Shown here: positions 23,745-31,534 of the stretch, one piece after another
Layout: each line of letters starts with the position of its first letter
Position numbering within the stretch: the first letter of the stretch is position 1
Assembly (NCBI GenBank): GCA_000421005.1
Contig: ATWA01000018.1
Location: forward strand, 1-37,272
DNA: 37,272 bases
Source: Clostridiales bacterium NK3B98
Lineage (GTDB): Bacteria > Bacillota > Clostridia > Oscillospirales > Oscillospiraceae
Direction of reading: 5' to 3'
Notes under the pieces: model-generated
Seen by the model: only the letters and a program-made list of their open reading frames with translations
Databases searched by the model: none
What the model was told of the DNA's origin: nothing
Program-made: the position numbers and the translations under genes

Positions 23745-25790
23745 ATGCCAACCATCCAACAACTATCCCCCCACGTAGCCGACCTGATTGCCGCCGGCGA
23801 GGTGGTGGAGCGTCCCGCCAGTGTGGTGAAAGAGCTGGTGGAAAACGCTATTGACGCAGGCGCCACTGCCCTCACCGTAGAGATCATGGGAGGCGGTATG
23901 CACTATATCCGGGTGACGGACAACGGCTGCGGCATTCCCCCCGAGGAAGCTCCCACCGCCTTTCTCCGCCACGCCACCAGCAAAATCCGCACGGAGTACG
24001 ATTTGGAGGCCATCGGCACGCTGGGATTCCGTGGGGAGGCGCTGGCCGCCATCTCCGCCGTCAGCCGGGTGGAGCTGCTCACCCGCACCGCCGGGGCTGA
24101 CTTTGGCACGTCGGTGATGCTGGAAGGGGGCGTTGTCCAGTCTCAGGAGGAGACGGGCTGCCCGGAGGGCACCACCATGATCGTCCGGGACCTGTTCTTC
24201 AACACCCCGGCACGGCTGAAATTCATGAAGCGGGACTCCGCTGAGGGGGCCGCTGTGTTCACTGTGGTGCAGCATGAGGCGCTGTGTCACCCGGAGCTGT
24301 CCTTCCGGTTCATCCGGGAGGGCAAGGAGGAGCTGCTTACCCCGGGAGACGGCAAGCTGGCCTCCTGCCTCTACTCTGTGCTGGGCAGAGAGGCCGCCAT
24401 GGGCTTTCTGGACTGTCCGGAGAGCGGAGAAGACATCCGGGTGGAGGGCTATGTATCCCGCCCCGCCTGCTGCCGGGGAACCAGAGCTATGCAGTTTTTC
24501 TTTGTCAACGGACGGTATGTGAAATCCCGCACCATGACCGCCGCTCTGGAACAGGCCTACGCCAATACCAAAATGGTAGGCAAGTTCCCCGGCTGCGTGT
24601 TAAAGCTCTCCTGTAAGCTGAACGCCGTGGACGTGAACGTCCACCCGGCAAAAACCGAGGTGAAGTTTGTAGACGAGCGGGCGCTGTTCGATGCCATCTA
24701 TTATGGGGTGAAATCGGCGCTGGAACGGGAGCAGGGTCACATTCAGGCGAAGGTAGACAAGCCAAAGCCCCAGCGGATGGATACCGTCACCTCCAACCAG
24801 ACCTTTTTCAAGTCCATGACCACCCAGCAGTACCGGGATGAGGGGAGCAATCCGCCCCTGCTGCGCTCCACAGCACAGGTGGGCTATCAGAAGGAAATCA
24901 GCCCATGGCAGGCGGCCACCAGCCGCAACGCCGCCCAGCTTCTCCAAAGGCAGAAGGAGCGGGAGCAGGCACGCCGGGAACAGGCGCAAAAGCAGGCGCA
25001 GGACGTGCAGACGGTGCTGAAAGCGTTGGAGCTGCAAAACGCCGGAAAGGTCGTCCCGGTGGAAACCCCGGAGACCGGGGAGGAACTGGTTTGGGCAAAG
25101 GAGCCGGTACAGGCGGAAACGTCTGTCTCTGCACCGGAAATCGTGGAAATCCCGAAACCGGAGACAATTCCCCCGGAACAGGAGCTGACCACCGCTGCGG
25201 AAAACACCGTCACCCCGGATACCCCCACATGGCGCATTGCCGGGGAGGTGCTGGACACCTATATCATTGTGGAGCAGGGGGATACCATCACCTTGATTGA
25301 CAAGCACGCCGCCCACGAGCGGATGAACTTCGACGCCATGAAGGCGAGGGATTACACCCCCATGTCCCAGCTTCTGCTCACCCCGGCGGTGGTCAAGCTG
25401 CCCCCGGCGGAGAGTGAGATTCTGCTGGAAAACCTGCCCCTGTTGGAGCGCTTTGGCTTTGAAGGGGAGGACTTTGGCGGGGGGGACATCTTGGTGCGTC
25501 AGGTGCCGGACTATATCGCTGCGGGAGAGGTGGAGCAGACGCTGGCTGAGCTGGCGGAAAAGCTGCTTTCCACCGGAACGGCTGACCCGGAGGCGCAGCG
25601 GGACGAGCTGCTGCATACCATGGCCTGTAAGGCAGCCATTAAAGGCGGCTGGAAAAATGATGTCTCCGAGCTGGAACGGGTGGCAAAAGCGGTGATGTCC
25701 GGTCAGGTGCGCTACTGCCCCCATGGCCGCCCGGTGGCGGTGGAAATGACCCGGAAGGGACTGGAAAAGCAGTTCGGACGGATTCAGTGA
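23745..25790 (+). CDS. mutL: DNA mismatch repair protein MutL
   Basis: GHKL ATPase and nicking endonuclease that links MutS to strand removal. N-terminal motifs are LVENAIDAGA (E33, N34), the DNGCGI lid (D59-I64) and TLGFRGEAL (92-100). A long Gln/Glu-rich linker with an ERE/QAR-type charged helix spans about 390-480. The C-terminal domain has DKHAAHERMNFD at 519-530, ACKAAIKGG and CPHGRPV with C658, the pieces of the metal site in MutL proteins that nick DNA. In the canonical DQHAxxExxxxE motif, Gln is Lys here and the final Glu is Asp. AGGAG lies 6 bases before ATG 23745. At 681 aa it is full length. miaA, often next in Firmicutes, is absent. Confidence 0.96.
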   Translation: MPTIQQLSPHVADLIAAGEVVERPASVVKELVENAIDAGATALTVEIMGGGMHYIRVTDNGCGIPPEEAPTAFLRHATSKIRTEYDLEAIGTLGFRGEALAAISAVSRVELLTRTAGADFGTSVMLEGGVVQSQEETGCPEGTTMIVRDLFFNTPARLKFMKRDSAEGAAVFTVVQHEALCHPELSFRFIREGKEELLTPGDGKLASCLYSVLGREAAMGFLDCPESGEDIRVEGYVSRPACCRGTRAMQFFFVNGRYVKSRTMTAALEQAYANTKMVGKFPGCVLKLSCKLNAVDVNVHPAKTEVKFVDERALFDAIYYGVKSALEREQGHIQAKVDKPKPQRMDTVTSNQTFFKSMTTQQYRDEGSNPPLLRSTAQVGYQKEISPWQAATSRNAAQLLQRQKEREQARREQAQKQAQDVQTVLKALELQNAGKVVPVETPETGEELVWAKEPVQAETSVSAPEIVEIPKPETIPPEQELTTAAENTVTPDTPTWRIAGEVLDTYIIVEQGDTITLIDKHAAHERMNFDAMKARDYTPMSQLLLTPAVVKLPPAESEILLENLPLLERFGFEGEDFGGGDILVRQVPDYIAAGEVEQTLAELAEKLLSTGTADPEAQRDELLHTMACKAAIKGGWKNDVSELERVAKAVMSGQVRYCPHGRPVAVEMTRKGLEKQFGRIQ

Positions 25791-25811
25791 GAAAAGTTTA
25801 CATAATTTTCA

Positions 25812-25839
25812 TTTGCCATTTTTGCCGTTCTGGTATAAA
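25812..25839 (+). promoter_or_regulatory. Candidate promoter of the 67-aa membrane protein gene
   Basis: TTTGCC (25812-25817), 16-bp spacer and TATAAA (25834-25839), about 30 bp before the GGAGG of the next gene. The -35 match is weak. Confidence 0.4.
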
Positions 25840-25880
25840 CTGTAACCAGAAGGTCAATCTCTGCATGATGGAGGTTTGTG

Positions 25881-26084
25881 ATGAAACAGAACAAGAAAGA
25901 CCTGCCTTTGATTTTTTCTGTGACGGCGGTGGTGTTCAGCGCAATCGCCCTTGTTTTAGCCGTGCTTCGTGCCATGGGGACGGTAACCGTGGGCAAAAAA
26001 GAGCCCATTCACCGCAGTTTTCAGAATGATGATGTGCTGCGCCGGGGCAAATACGCCAATCGCCATACCAAATGGCCGTTGTAA
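25881..26084 (+). CDS. Small single-span membrane protein (67 aa)
   Basis: Unrecognised. A Lys-rich start (MKQNKKD) precedes one hydrophobic span of about 22 residues (LPLIFSVTAVVFSAIALVLA), then a basic tail with RRGKYANRHTKW. The charge pattern predicts N-in insertion or an uncleaved signal anchor. ATG 25881 follows GGAGG by 6 bases. It lies 90 bp after mutL and before a strong hairpin, so it ends this plus-strand block. Function is unknown. Confidence 0.6.
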   Translation: MKQNKKDLPLIFSVTAVVFSAIALVLAVLRAMGTVTVGKKEPIHRSFQNDDVLRRGKYANRHTKWPL

Positions 26085-26105
26085 ATGACGGTCACCATAA
26101 GCATA

Positions 26106-26146
26106 CAGGCAGCCCGCTGTCCTTGAAAGGGACGGCGGGCTGCCTG
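26106..26146. terminator. Hairpin between convergent genes
   Basis: A 12-bp stem CAGGCAGCCCGC and its complement, continued by a T-G pair and four more pairs around a 7-base loop. T-runs are poor on both sides. Its place between the convergent membrane-protein and HD genes supports two-way termination. Confidence 0.65.
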
Positions 26147-26159
26147 TTCGTACCGGGGT

Positions 26160-26594
26160 TTATTCTGCCTGTTCCAGCAGCGCAATGGCGGATCGGTACT
26201 TCTCCCGCCGCTGCAAATCCTGCTCTGTGACCCGGTCCAGCCGGGACAGGTCGCTGTTGTGGCGCAAATCCGCCAGCTTGACCTGCCGGGCGATGGGGTT
26301 GGGGCGAATTTTGGCCACATAGTCCAAATAGGGCACGGATTTGTCGTGGGTGAGCAGATGAAGTGCTGTCAGTACATCAGAGGGGAAGCCCATCTGTTCC
26401 AGGTCGTCGAAGGTAAAGAAGCTGTCCTCCACCACGTCGTGGAGCAGGGCGGTGACGGTGGTCAGCTCATCCGGCATCTGTTCTGCCAGATGGAAGGGAT
26501 GGAACACATAGGGCAGACCGTTTTTGTCCCGCTGGTTTTTGTGCGCCTCAAAGGCGAGACACAGGGCTTTTTTGGTCATTGGCGTGTAAATCAT
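26160..26594 (-). CDS. Small HD-domain hydrolase, RelA/SpoT hydrolase-like
   Basis: A 144-aa stand-alone HD phosphohydrolase. The metal and active-site pattern follows the (p)ppGpp hydrolase half of SpoT and the small alarmone hydrolase Mesh1: H32 in PYVFHPFH, H52-D53 and E56-D57 in LLHDVVEDS, and D109 in VKLADLRHNSDLSR. No synthetase or TGS/ACT domains are present. Pyrophosphohydrolase action on (p)ppGpp or a related nucleotide is therefore likely but unproven. The start is 4 bases past the stop of the upstream transpeptidase gene, so it is the last gene of the FHA-SEDS and transpeptidase operon. That raises the chance of a link between alarmone level and wall growth. Confidence 0.8.
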   Translation of the reverse strand: MIYTPMTKKALCLAFEAHKNQRDKNGLPYVFHPFHLAEQMPDELTTVTALLHDVVEDSFFTFDDLEQMGFPSDVLTALHLLTHDKSVPYLDYVAKIRPNPIARQVKLADLRHNSDLSRLDRVTEQDLQRREKYRSAIALLEQAE

Positions 26595-26598
26595 TTGC

Positions 26599-27960
26599 TC
26601 AATCCTCCCTGCAAAGCTGGGTTAAAACCTCCGCCGCCACGCTGCCAGCCACGGAGCTGCCCCAGCCGCCGTTTTCCACCAGCACCACAAAGGCGTAAGG
26701 GTGGGCGGGGTCGTCCACAAAGCCCACAAACCACGCATGGGGGGACACATCCGGTCCCACCTCCGCAGTACCGGACTTGGCGCACACAGGCAGGGTGCCG
26801 AACTGCTCCTGACCGTAGTGGTCGGTGACGTTGCGGCGCATCATCTGCTTGAGCATCCGGCAGGTGGAGGGCTTGTATGCGATGGAGCTGTCCCCGGTGG
26901 AGAGAAACGCCCCCGGCAGCCCCAGACTGGTGGTGACGGATTTCAGCAGAGTGGGGGTTTTTGCGCTGCCCTCCCCGGCGATGCAGCCCAGAAAGACCAG
27001 CTCGGAACAGGGATTCACCAGATTGGTGTACTGTCCGACACCGCTCCAGCCCAGTTCTGAGGGATTGGAGGAGGGGGTAAAGCTGCCTTTGGCGGAGAAA
27101 ATGCCGTTCATCTCCACGCTGTCCAGCAGCCCGGCATCCTTGGTATAGCGGAGCAGCGTCTCTCCACCCAATTCAACGGCAAGCTGGGCAAAGGCGCAGT
27201 TGCAGGAGTTGGCCAGTGCATCAGAGAGATCCTGCGCCCCATGGACAGAGGGGCAGGTGATGGTGCCGCCCTCCAACTCCAGCGAACCGGTGCAGGTAAA
27301 GGAGAAATCTGCGGCGCTGTTCAGCTTGTCCAGTGCTGCCGCCGTGGTCACCAGCTTAAAGGTGGAGCCGGGGGTGAAGGCGGCGGAGAAGAAGTGATTC
27401 AGATACACCCCGTTGTAGCGGGTGTCCCCGGCGTTCACCGCCTCCAGAACCTGCTGAGAGTCATAGGGGTCAAAGGTGGGAGCAGAGACCATGCAGAGGA
27501 TTTCGCCGGTATTGTAATTATATACAGCCACCGTGCCGTTGCGCCCGTCCAATGCCCGGAGAGCGGCGGCGTTCAGCTCTGCGTCAATGGTGAGGGCCAC
27601 CGTGTTGCCCTCGCTGCCTGTGCCGGTGACCGGATTATAGGCGGCCATATACTGCTTGAACAGCAGCTTTGCCCCGGTGGCGATGTTGCCGTATTGGTCG
27701 CCCACAGCGTGAAGGGTGGCGGTACGGGTGGTTTTATCCTCAGCGTAGTCCCCGGAGGGGCCGTCATAGAGCAATACGCCGTTGCGGTCAGTGATAGCGC
27801 CTGTGGCAATCCTGCCCTTGGTAAACAGGTGGGAGTTGGCGGAAAAGGAGGCCCACTCCCGCCCCTGCGTGAAATACTGCCAGACCAGTACCAGCGTCCC
27901 CGCAAGGAGCAGCAGCGTAAACAGCAGCACGAACCAGGTACGCCCACGGAGTCTTTTCAT
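26599..27960 (-). CDS. Class B penicillin-binding transpeptidase (PbpA/FtsI-like)
   Basis: Cross-links peptidoglycan as partner of the SEDS polymerase encoded just upstream. One N-terminal membrane anchor (about 9-27) is followed by a short dimerisation region and the transpeptidase domain. Active-site motifs are S199-T-F-K202 (TPGSTFKLV), S252-C-N254 (ANSCNCAF) and K395-S-G397 (AKSGTAEVG). At 453 aa it is short for class B proteins and resembles the compact PbpA type. ATG 27960 overlaps the upstream stop as ATGA and has GGAGGA 7 bases before it, so the pair is translationally coupled. Minus-strand operon: FHA-SEDS, this gene, HD hydrolase. Confidence 0.92.
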   Translation of the reverse strand: MKRLRGRTWFVLLFTLLLLAGTLVLVWQYFTQGREWASFSANSHLFTKGRIATGAITDRNGVLLYDGPSGDYAEDKTTRTATLHAVGDQYGNIATGAKLLFKQYMAAYNPVTGTGSEGNTVALTIDAELNAAALRALDGRNGTVAVYNYNTGEILCMVSAPTFDPYDSQQVLEAVNAGDTRYNGVYLNHFFSAAFTPGSTFKLVTTAAALDKLNSAADFSFTCTGSLELEGGTITCPSVHGAQDLSDALANSCNCAFAQLAVELGGETLLRYTKDAGLLDSVEMNGIFSAKGSFTPSSNPSELGWSGVGQYTNLVNPCSELVFLGCIAGEGSAKTPTLLKSVTTSLGLPGAFLSTGDSSIAYKPSTCRMLKQMMRRNVTDHYGQEQFGTLPVCAKSGTAEVGPDVSPHAWFVGFVDDPAHPYAFVVLVENGGWGSSVAGSVAAEVLTQLCRED

Positions 27961-29861
27961 GGCACATCCTCCTCTCTGTGAATGTGAACCTGTGCGCCGA
28001 AGCCCTCCCCGTTCCACCTTTGGGTGGCGTCACCCATTCCGGGAGGCTCCGGGAAGGGGGATGGGGCATTTGGAGCGTTTTCCGGGTCAGGCTTGGGGTT
28101 GCGCTTGGGCAGACGGACGGCGATGCCAGCGTTTTGCCGGGTATCTACGGCTTTGATGTAGGCCAGCAGACACCAGCAGGAGAGCATACTGCTGCCGCCT
28201 ACCGAGACAAAGGGGAAGGTGACTCCGGTGAGGGGGAGCAGGTCGGTGGAGCCGAACACGTTGAGCATGGTCTGCATGAGAAAAATCATGGCGGTGGTAC
28301 AGGCGGCAATCACATAAAAGGAGGAACGTCCTGTTGCGGCGGATTTTACGGTAAACAGAGCCAGCAGCACAATGACGCTCACCGCCAGCAGGGCGAGAAT
28401 CAGCCCCAGCTCCTCCCCGATGACCCCAAAGACCAAATCAGTATTGGCGGCGCCGATTTTTTTCAGCCAGCCGTTGCCCAGCCCCTGCCCGAACAGACCG
28501 CCGCTGGCAAGGGCGGAGAGGGTACGGGTCTGCTGATAGCCCAGCCCGGAGGGGTCCTCCCACACATGGCGGTAGACGGAGAACCGGCTGGCCACATAGG
28601 GCTTGAAGCGCAGCACCAGCATTCCGGCAAAGACGGCCGCCGCCGTCATAAAGGCTACCGAGGGCAGGTCGCCGGAGCGGAGAAAGGCGATGGCCAGAAA
28701 GGCCACGAAGAACACCAGCGCAGTGCCAAAATCGCTCATCAGCGCCAGCGAACCGACACAGAATGCGGAAAAGACCAGTGTGCCAATCAGGTTGCGCCGA
28801 GTGAACATCCGGTCCAGGGTGGCGGCGCCTACCAGCACGAAGGCCACCTTGACCAGCTCCGAGGGCTGAAAGGAGACAGGGCCGATGACCATCCAGTTTT
28901 TGGCGCCGAACAGCCGCTGACCCAGCAGCAGGTTGAAGGCCAGCAGGATCCCCGCCCCGGCGGCAGCAGGCCAGCGCAGCTTTGCGGCAAGGTCCACGTC
29001 CCGCAGCACCATGGACAGGGCGAAAAACAGCACCAGCCCCAGCACCATAGTGATGGTCTGCTTGTACAGGGCAGAGGGAGCGGAGTCCGCAGTGACGGTG
29101 AAACACAGTGTGGTGAGGAAAAAAGCCAGCGTCTCAATTTCAAATCCGGTGCGCCGGAGAATCCGGTACAGGGCGTAGACCACCCACATGGAGGCCAGCA
29201 GCACCCCAAAGGCGAAGAGAACCGCCTGCCCGTAATCCGGGTCAACCACGTTGACCAGCGTGGCACAGAGCAGAGCCTGAAACAGACTGAGCAGCAGCAG
29301 CGTCACTCCGGGGGAGAACACCTTGCCCGGGCGGGTGCGGCGACGTGCCTGTTCTGCCTCCTCGGTGGGAGAGATGGGGCGAAACGCCGCCTGCACCGCA
29401 CCAAAGCCCAGCACCGCGCCGCTTTGGATGGGGGTGGGCTGAAGCACCACTCTGCCGTTGAGGGTGACCGGATTTTTACTGCGCAGCGGGTAGAGCGTCC
29501 ATGCGCCCCGGTGGTCCCGAATCAGGGCGGCGTGGTTGCGGGAGACGGTCCGGTCACTGTACACCACGTCGCACCGCCGGGAGCGGCCGATGAGCACCTC
29601 CCAGTGATCCAATTCGGTGTGTTTGCCCTCTCGGGTAGAGAGCCAGCCCCAGGTTTCGTGTTCCAGTTTGCCCTGAAGCAGACTCCGGGCGCATCGAACC
29701 ACCACCAGAAAGCCGAGAAGAGGCAGCAGCAGTCTGCATATCCCCGCAGCAATCCCCCCCACAGCCCCGGTGAGCGGATTTTCCTCGGCGAGGAAGGACA
29801 GCAAACGGAGCAGCAGCTTTTGCACCCCGTCTGACAGAGTGGAAAACAAGGCTACATTCAT
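27957..29861 (-). CDS. FHA-domain/SEDS (FtsW/RodA-type) fusion glycosyltransferase
   Basis: A multi-span peptidoglycan polymerase with a built-in phosphothreonine-reading domain (634 aa). One or two hydrophobic segments (about 32-58) precede a cytosolic FHA domain (about 87-162) with IGRS (G92-R93), SRNH (S107, H110) and NG (135-136), the phosphopeptide-binding residues. The SEDS domain spans about 182-575: GPVSFQPSELVKVAF, the catalytic-type Asp D436 in WEDPSGLGYQ, GLFGQGLGNGW, NTDLVFGVIGEELGL and FPFVSVGGSSML. The tail is rich in Pro and Asn. ATG 29861 has AAAGGAG; an earlier in-frame ATG at 29915 lies inside the terminator of the upstream gene and is rejected. Actinobacteria encode FHA proteins next to RodA-PbpA as separate genes; here they are one chain. 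Confidence 0.92.
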   Translation of the reverse strand: MNVALFSTLSDGVQKLLLRLLSFLAEENPLTGAVGGIAAGICRLLLPLLGFLVVVRCARSLLQGKLEHETWGWLSTREGKHTELDHWEVLIGRSRRCDVVYSDRTVSRNHAALIRDHRGAWTLYPLRSKNPVTLNGRVVLQPTPIQSGAVLGFGAVQAAFRPISPTEEAEQARRRTRPGKVFSPGVTLLLLSLFQALLCATLVNVVDPDYGQAVLFAFGVLLASMWVVYALYRILRRTGFEIETLAFFLTTLCFTVTADSAPSALYKQTITMVLGLVLFFALSMVLRDVDLAAKLRWPAAAGAGILLAFNLLLGQRLFGAKNWMVIGPVSFQPSELVKVAFVLVGAATLDRMFTRRNLIGTLVFSAFCVGSLALMSDFGTALVFFVAFLAIAFLRSGDLPSVAFMTAAAVFAGMLVLRFKPYVASRFSVYRHVWEDPSGLGYQQTRTLSALASGGLFGQGLGNGWLKKIGAANTDLVFGVIGEELGLILALLAVSVIVLLALFTVKSAATGRSSFYVIAACTTAMIFLMQTMLNVFGSTDLLPLTGVTFPFVSVGGSSMLSCWCLLAYIKAVDTRQNAGIAVRLPKRNPKPDPENAPNAPSPFPEPPGMGDATQRWNGEGFGAQVHIHREEDVP

Positions 29862-29896
29862 GAAAACCACTCCTTTCTCATTGAGCGTTGTTCCGG

Positions 29897-29935
29897 AAAA
29901 ACAAAACTCCTCCATAGCACGAAGATATGGAGGAG
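29897..29935 (-). terminator. Terminator of the ABC ATPase gene
   Basis: On the minus strand a 10-bp stem CTCCTCCATA and its complement with a 9-base loop is followed by TTTTGTTTTT (29897-29906). It is 10 bp after the ATPase stop and just before the FHA-SEDS operon, whose own promoter I could not place. Confidence 0.85.
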
Positions 29936-29945
29936 AAGAGGGCGG

Positions 29946-30719
29946 TCAATCGTCGCCCATAAAGTAGTTGTAGGCGCTGACCACTTCGTCGCAGGGACCA
30001 ATCATGCGGATGTCACCGTCATGAAGCCAGATGGCGCTGGTGCAAAGCTGCTGAATGGTCTTGGAATCGTGGGAGACAATGACTACGGTGCGGTTTCGCT
30101 CGCTGATGAGCTCCATCATCTTTTTGAAGCTCTTCTTTTTGAACTTGGAGTCGCCCACGCTCAAAACCTCATCCACCAGAATGATGTCCGTTTTCAAAAT
30201 GGCGGAGATGGAGAAGCCCAGCTTGGACACCATGCCGCTGGAATAGGTGCGCACCGGCTTCTCAATAAACTCCCCCAGTTCGGAGAACTCGATGATCTCG
30301 TCGATCTGCTCGTCGATTTCCTTTTGAGAAAAGCCCAGCAGCATGGCGGAGAGATAGATATTGTCCCGCCCGGAGAGCTGCTTCAAAAAGCCAACACCCA
30401 GCGCCAGCAGGGAGACGGTGCAGCCGTGAAGATCCACCGTGCCCCGATCCGGCTCAAAGATGCCTGCCAGCACCCGGAGAAGGGTAGACTTGCCGCTGCC
30501 ATTTCGTCCGATCAGCCCTACAATCTCCCCCTGCATGATCTCAAAAGAGATGCCGTGGAGGGCTTCAAAGTGCTCCACCCGTCCGGTGCGCTTGGTGGAG
30601 CCGGAGGTGGGAGCCTGCTTGCGTTTGGATACGGGGACAATACTGCGATAACTCAGATAGACATCCTTTGCTGTAATGGCAGGTCTGTCCTGATTGACTT
30701 CGGAAACTTGTTCGCTCAT
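29946..30719 (-). CDS. ABC transporter ATPase, TagH/Wzt type
   Basis: The nucleotide-binding subunit that powers export of lipid-linked wall or surface polymers (teichoic acid, O-antigen or capsule). It has Walker A GRNGSGKST (71-79), the signature YSSGM (159-163), Walker B IILVDE (D183, E184) and the switch H217. The 257-aa length, a long N-terminal insertion before the P-loop and no C-terminal carbohydrate-binding extension fit short TagH/RfbB-like ATPases. No permease gene (TagG/Wzm) is in the window, so the partner lies elsewhere. ATG 30719 is chosen because GGA lies 7 bases upstream; ATG 30734 has no ribosome site. The gene has its own promoter and terminator. Confidence 0.88.
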   Translation of the reverse strand: MSEQVSEVNQDRPAITAKDVYLSYRSIVPVSKRKQAPTSGSTKRTGRVEHFEALHGISFEIMQGEIVGLIGRNGSGKSTLLRVLAGIFEPDRGTVDLHGCTVSLLALGVGFLKQLSGRDNIYLSAMLLGFSQKEIDEQIDEIIEFSELGEFIEKPVRTYSSGMVSKLGFSISAILKTDIILVDEVLSVGDSKFKKKSFKKMMELISERNRTVVIVSHDSKTIQQLCTSAIWLHDGDIRMIGPCDEVVSAYNYFMGDD

Positions 30720-30783
30720 ATCTGTTCCATCCATAGAGATTAAAGTGATACTCCGCCCGGAAGGGAGAGAAAGATTTCAGAAT

Positions 30784-30812
30784 AATATAGCATATCCAAG
30801 GGAGAAAAGCAA
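30784..30812 (-). promoter_or_regulatory. Promoter of the ABC ATPase gene
   Basis: Minus-strand TTGCTT (30807-30812), 17-bp spacer and TATATT (30784-30789), about 65 bp before the start codon. Confidence 0.65.
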
Positions 30813-30886
30813 GAGAGGGGAGGATAACCGGGTGGAGCGGACGAAAAACTGTCCGGGAAAGGGATAGTTTTTGTCAGAAAGGGTTA

Positions 30887-30915
30887 TGGACTTTAGCAGA
30901 GGGTTATGATATGAT
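30887..30915 (+). promoter_or_regulatory. Candidate promoter of the DJ-1 to U32 operon
   Basis: TGGACT (30887-30892), 17-bp spacer and TATGAT (30910-30915). The -35 is weak. Two AGGGTTATG copies at 30880-30888 and 30900-30908, exactly 20 bp apart, overlap it and might bind an activator. Confidence 0.45.
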
Positions 30916-30988
30916 TACCTTGGAATGGCTCGCGCGGGCTGATTCCGGAAGAGACAGAGAACGAGCGTACGGAAGGAAGTATTTCGTT

Positions 30989-31534
30989 ATGGTTTATATT
31001 CTGCTGGGAGACGGGTTTGAAACAGCCGAGGCACTGGTGCCGGCGGATCTGATGCGCCGTGCCGGAATAAAGGTATCCCTGGTTGGCGTGGACGGCAAGC
31101 GGGTCGTCTCCGGTCAGGGCATCGCAGTGGAGGCGGACGTCACCATCCAAGAGGTGAACTTTGAGGATTTGGAGCTGCTCATGCTGCCCGGCGGACTGGG
31201 CGGCGTGGACGTGATTGCCAAGAGCATCCCTGCCATCACCCTGATTCAGAAGTGCGCCGAGGCAGGCAAGTGGGTGACTGCAATCTGCGCTGCCCCCACC
31301 ATTCTGGCCCATCAGGGTTTGCTGGATCGGCGCAATGCCATTGTCTATCCCGGCATGGAGGAGGATATGTACTCCGCCATTGTCAATGTGGGCAAGAAGA
31401 TTGTCCGGGACGGACGGTTCATCACCGCACAGGCTGCCGGCTCCAGCTTTGAGTTCGGTCTGAAGATGATCGAGGTGCTCCGTGGAGAGGATGCCGCCGA
31501 GCAGGTGCGGCAGAGTGTCCATTACAACGACTGA
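30989..31534 (+). CDS. DJ-1/PfpI-family protein
   Basis: A 181-aa cytosolic protein of the DJ-1/ThiJ/PfpI class-I amidotransferase-like fold. The nucleophile-elbow cysteine is C100 in VTAICAAPTILA. The partner acidic residue is E11 in GDGFETAEA, and the LPGGLGG turn is present. Members include DJ-1-type glyoxalase/deglycase-like enzymes (these activities are disputed) and stress proteins, so the reaction is left open. ATG 30989 has GGAAGGAAG upstream; an in-frame ATG at 30911 lies inside the promoter -10 and is rejected. The 3' end overlaps the next gene by 20 bp, so it heads a four-gene operon. Confidence 0.85.
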   Translation: MVYILLGDGFETAEALVPADLMRRAGIKVSLVGVDGKRVVSGQGIAVEADVTIQEVNFEDLELLMLPGGLGGVDVIAKSIPAITLIQKCAEAGKWVTAICAAPTILAHQGLLDRRNAIVYPGMEEDMYSAIVNVGKKIVRDGRFITAQAAGSSFEFGLKMIEVLRGEDAAEQVRQSVHYND

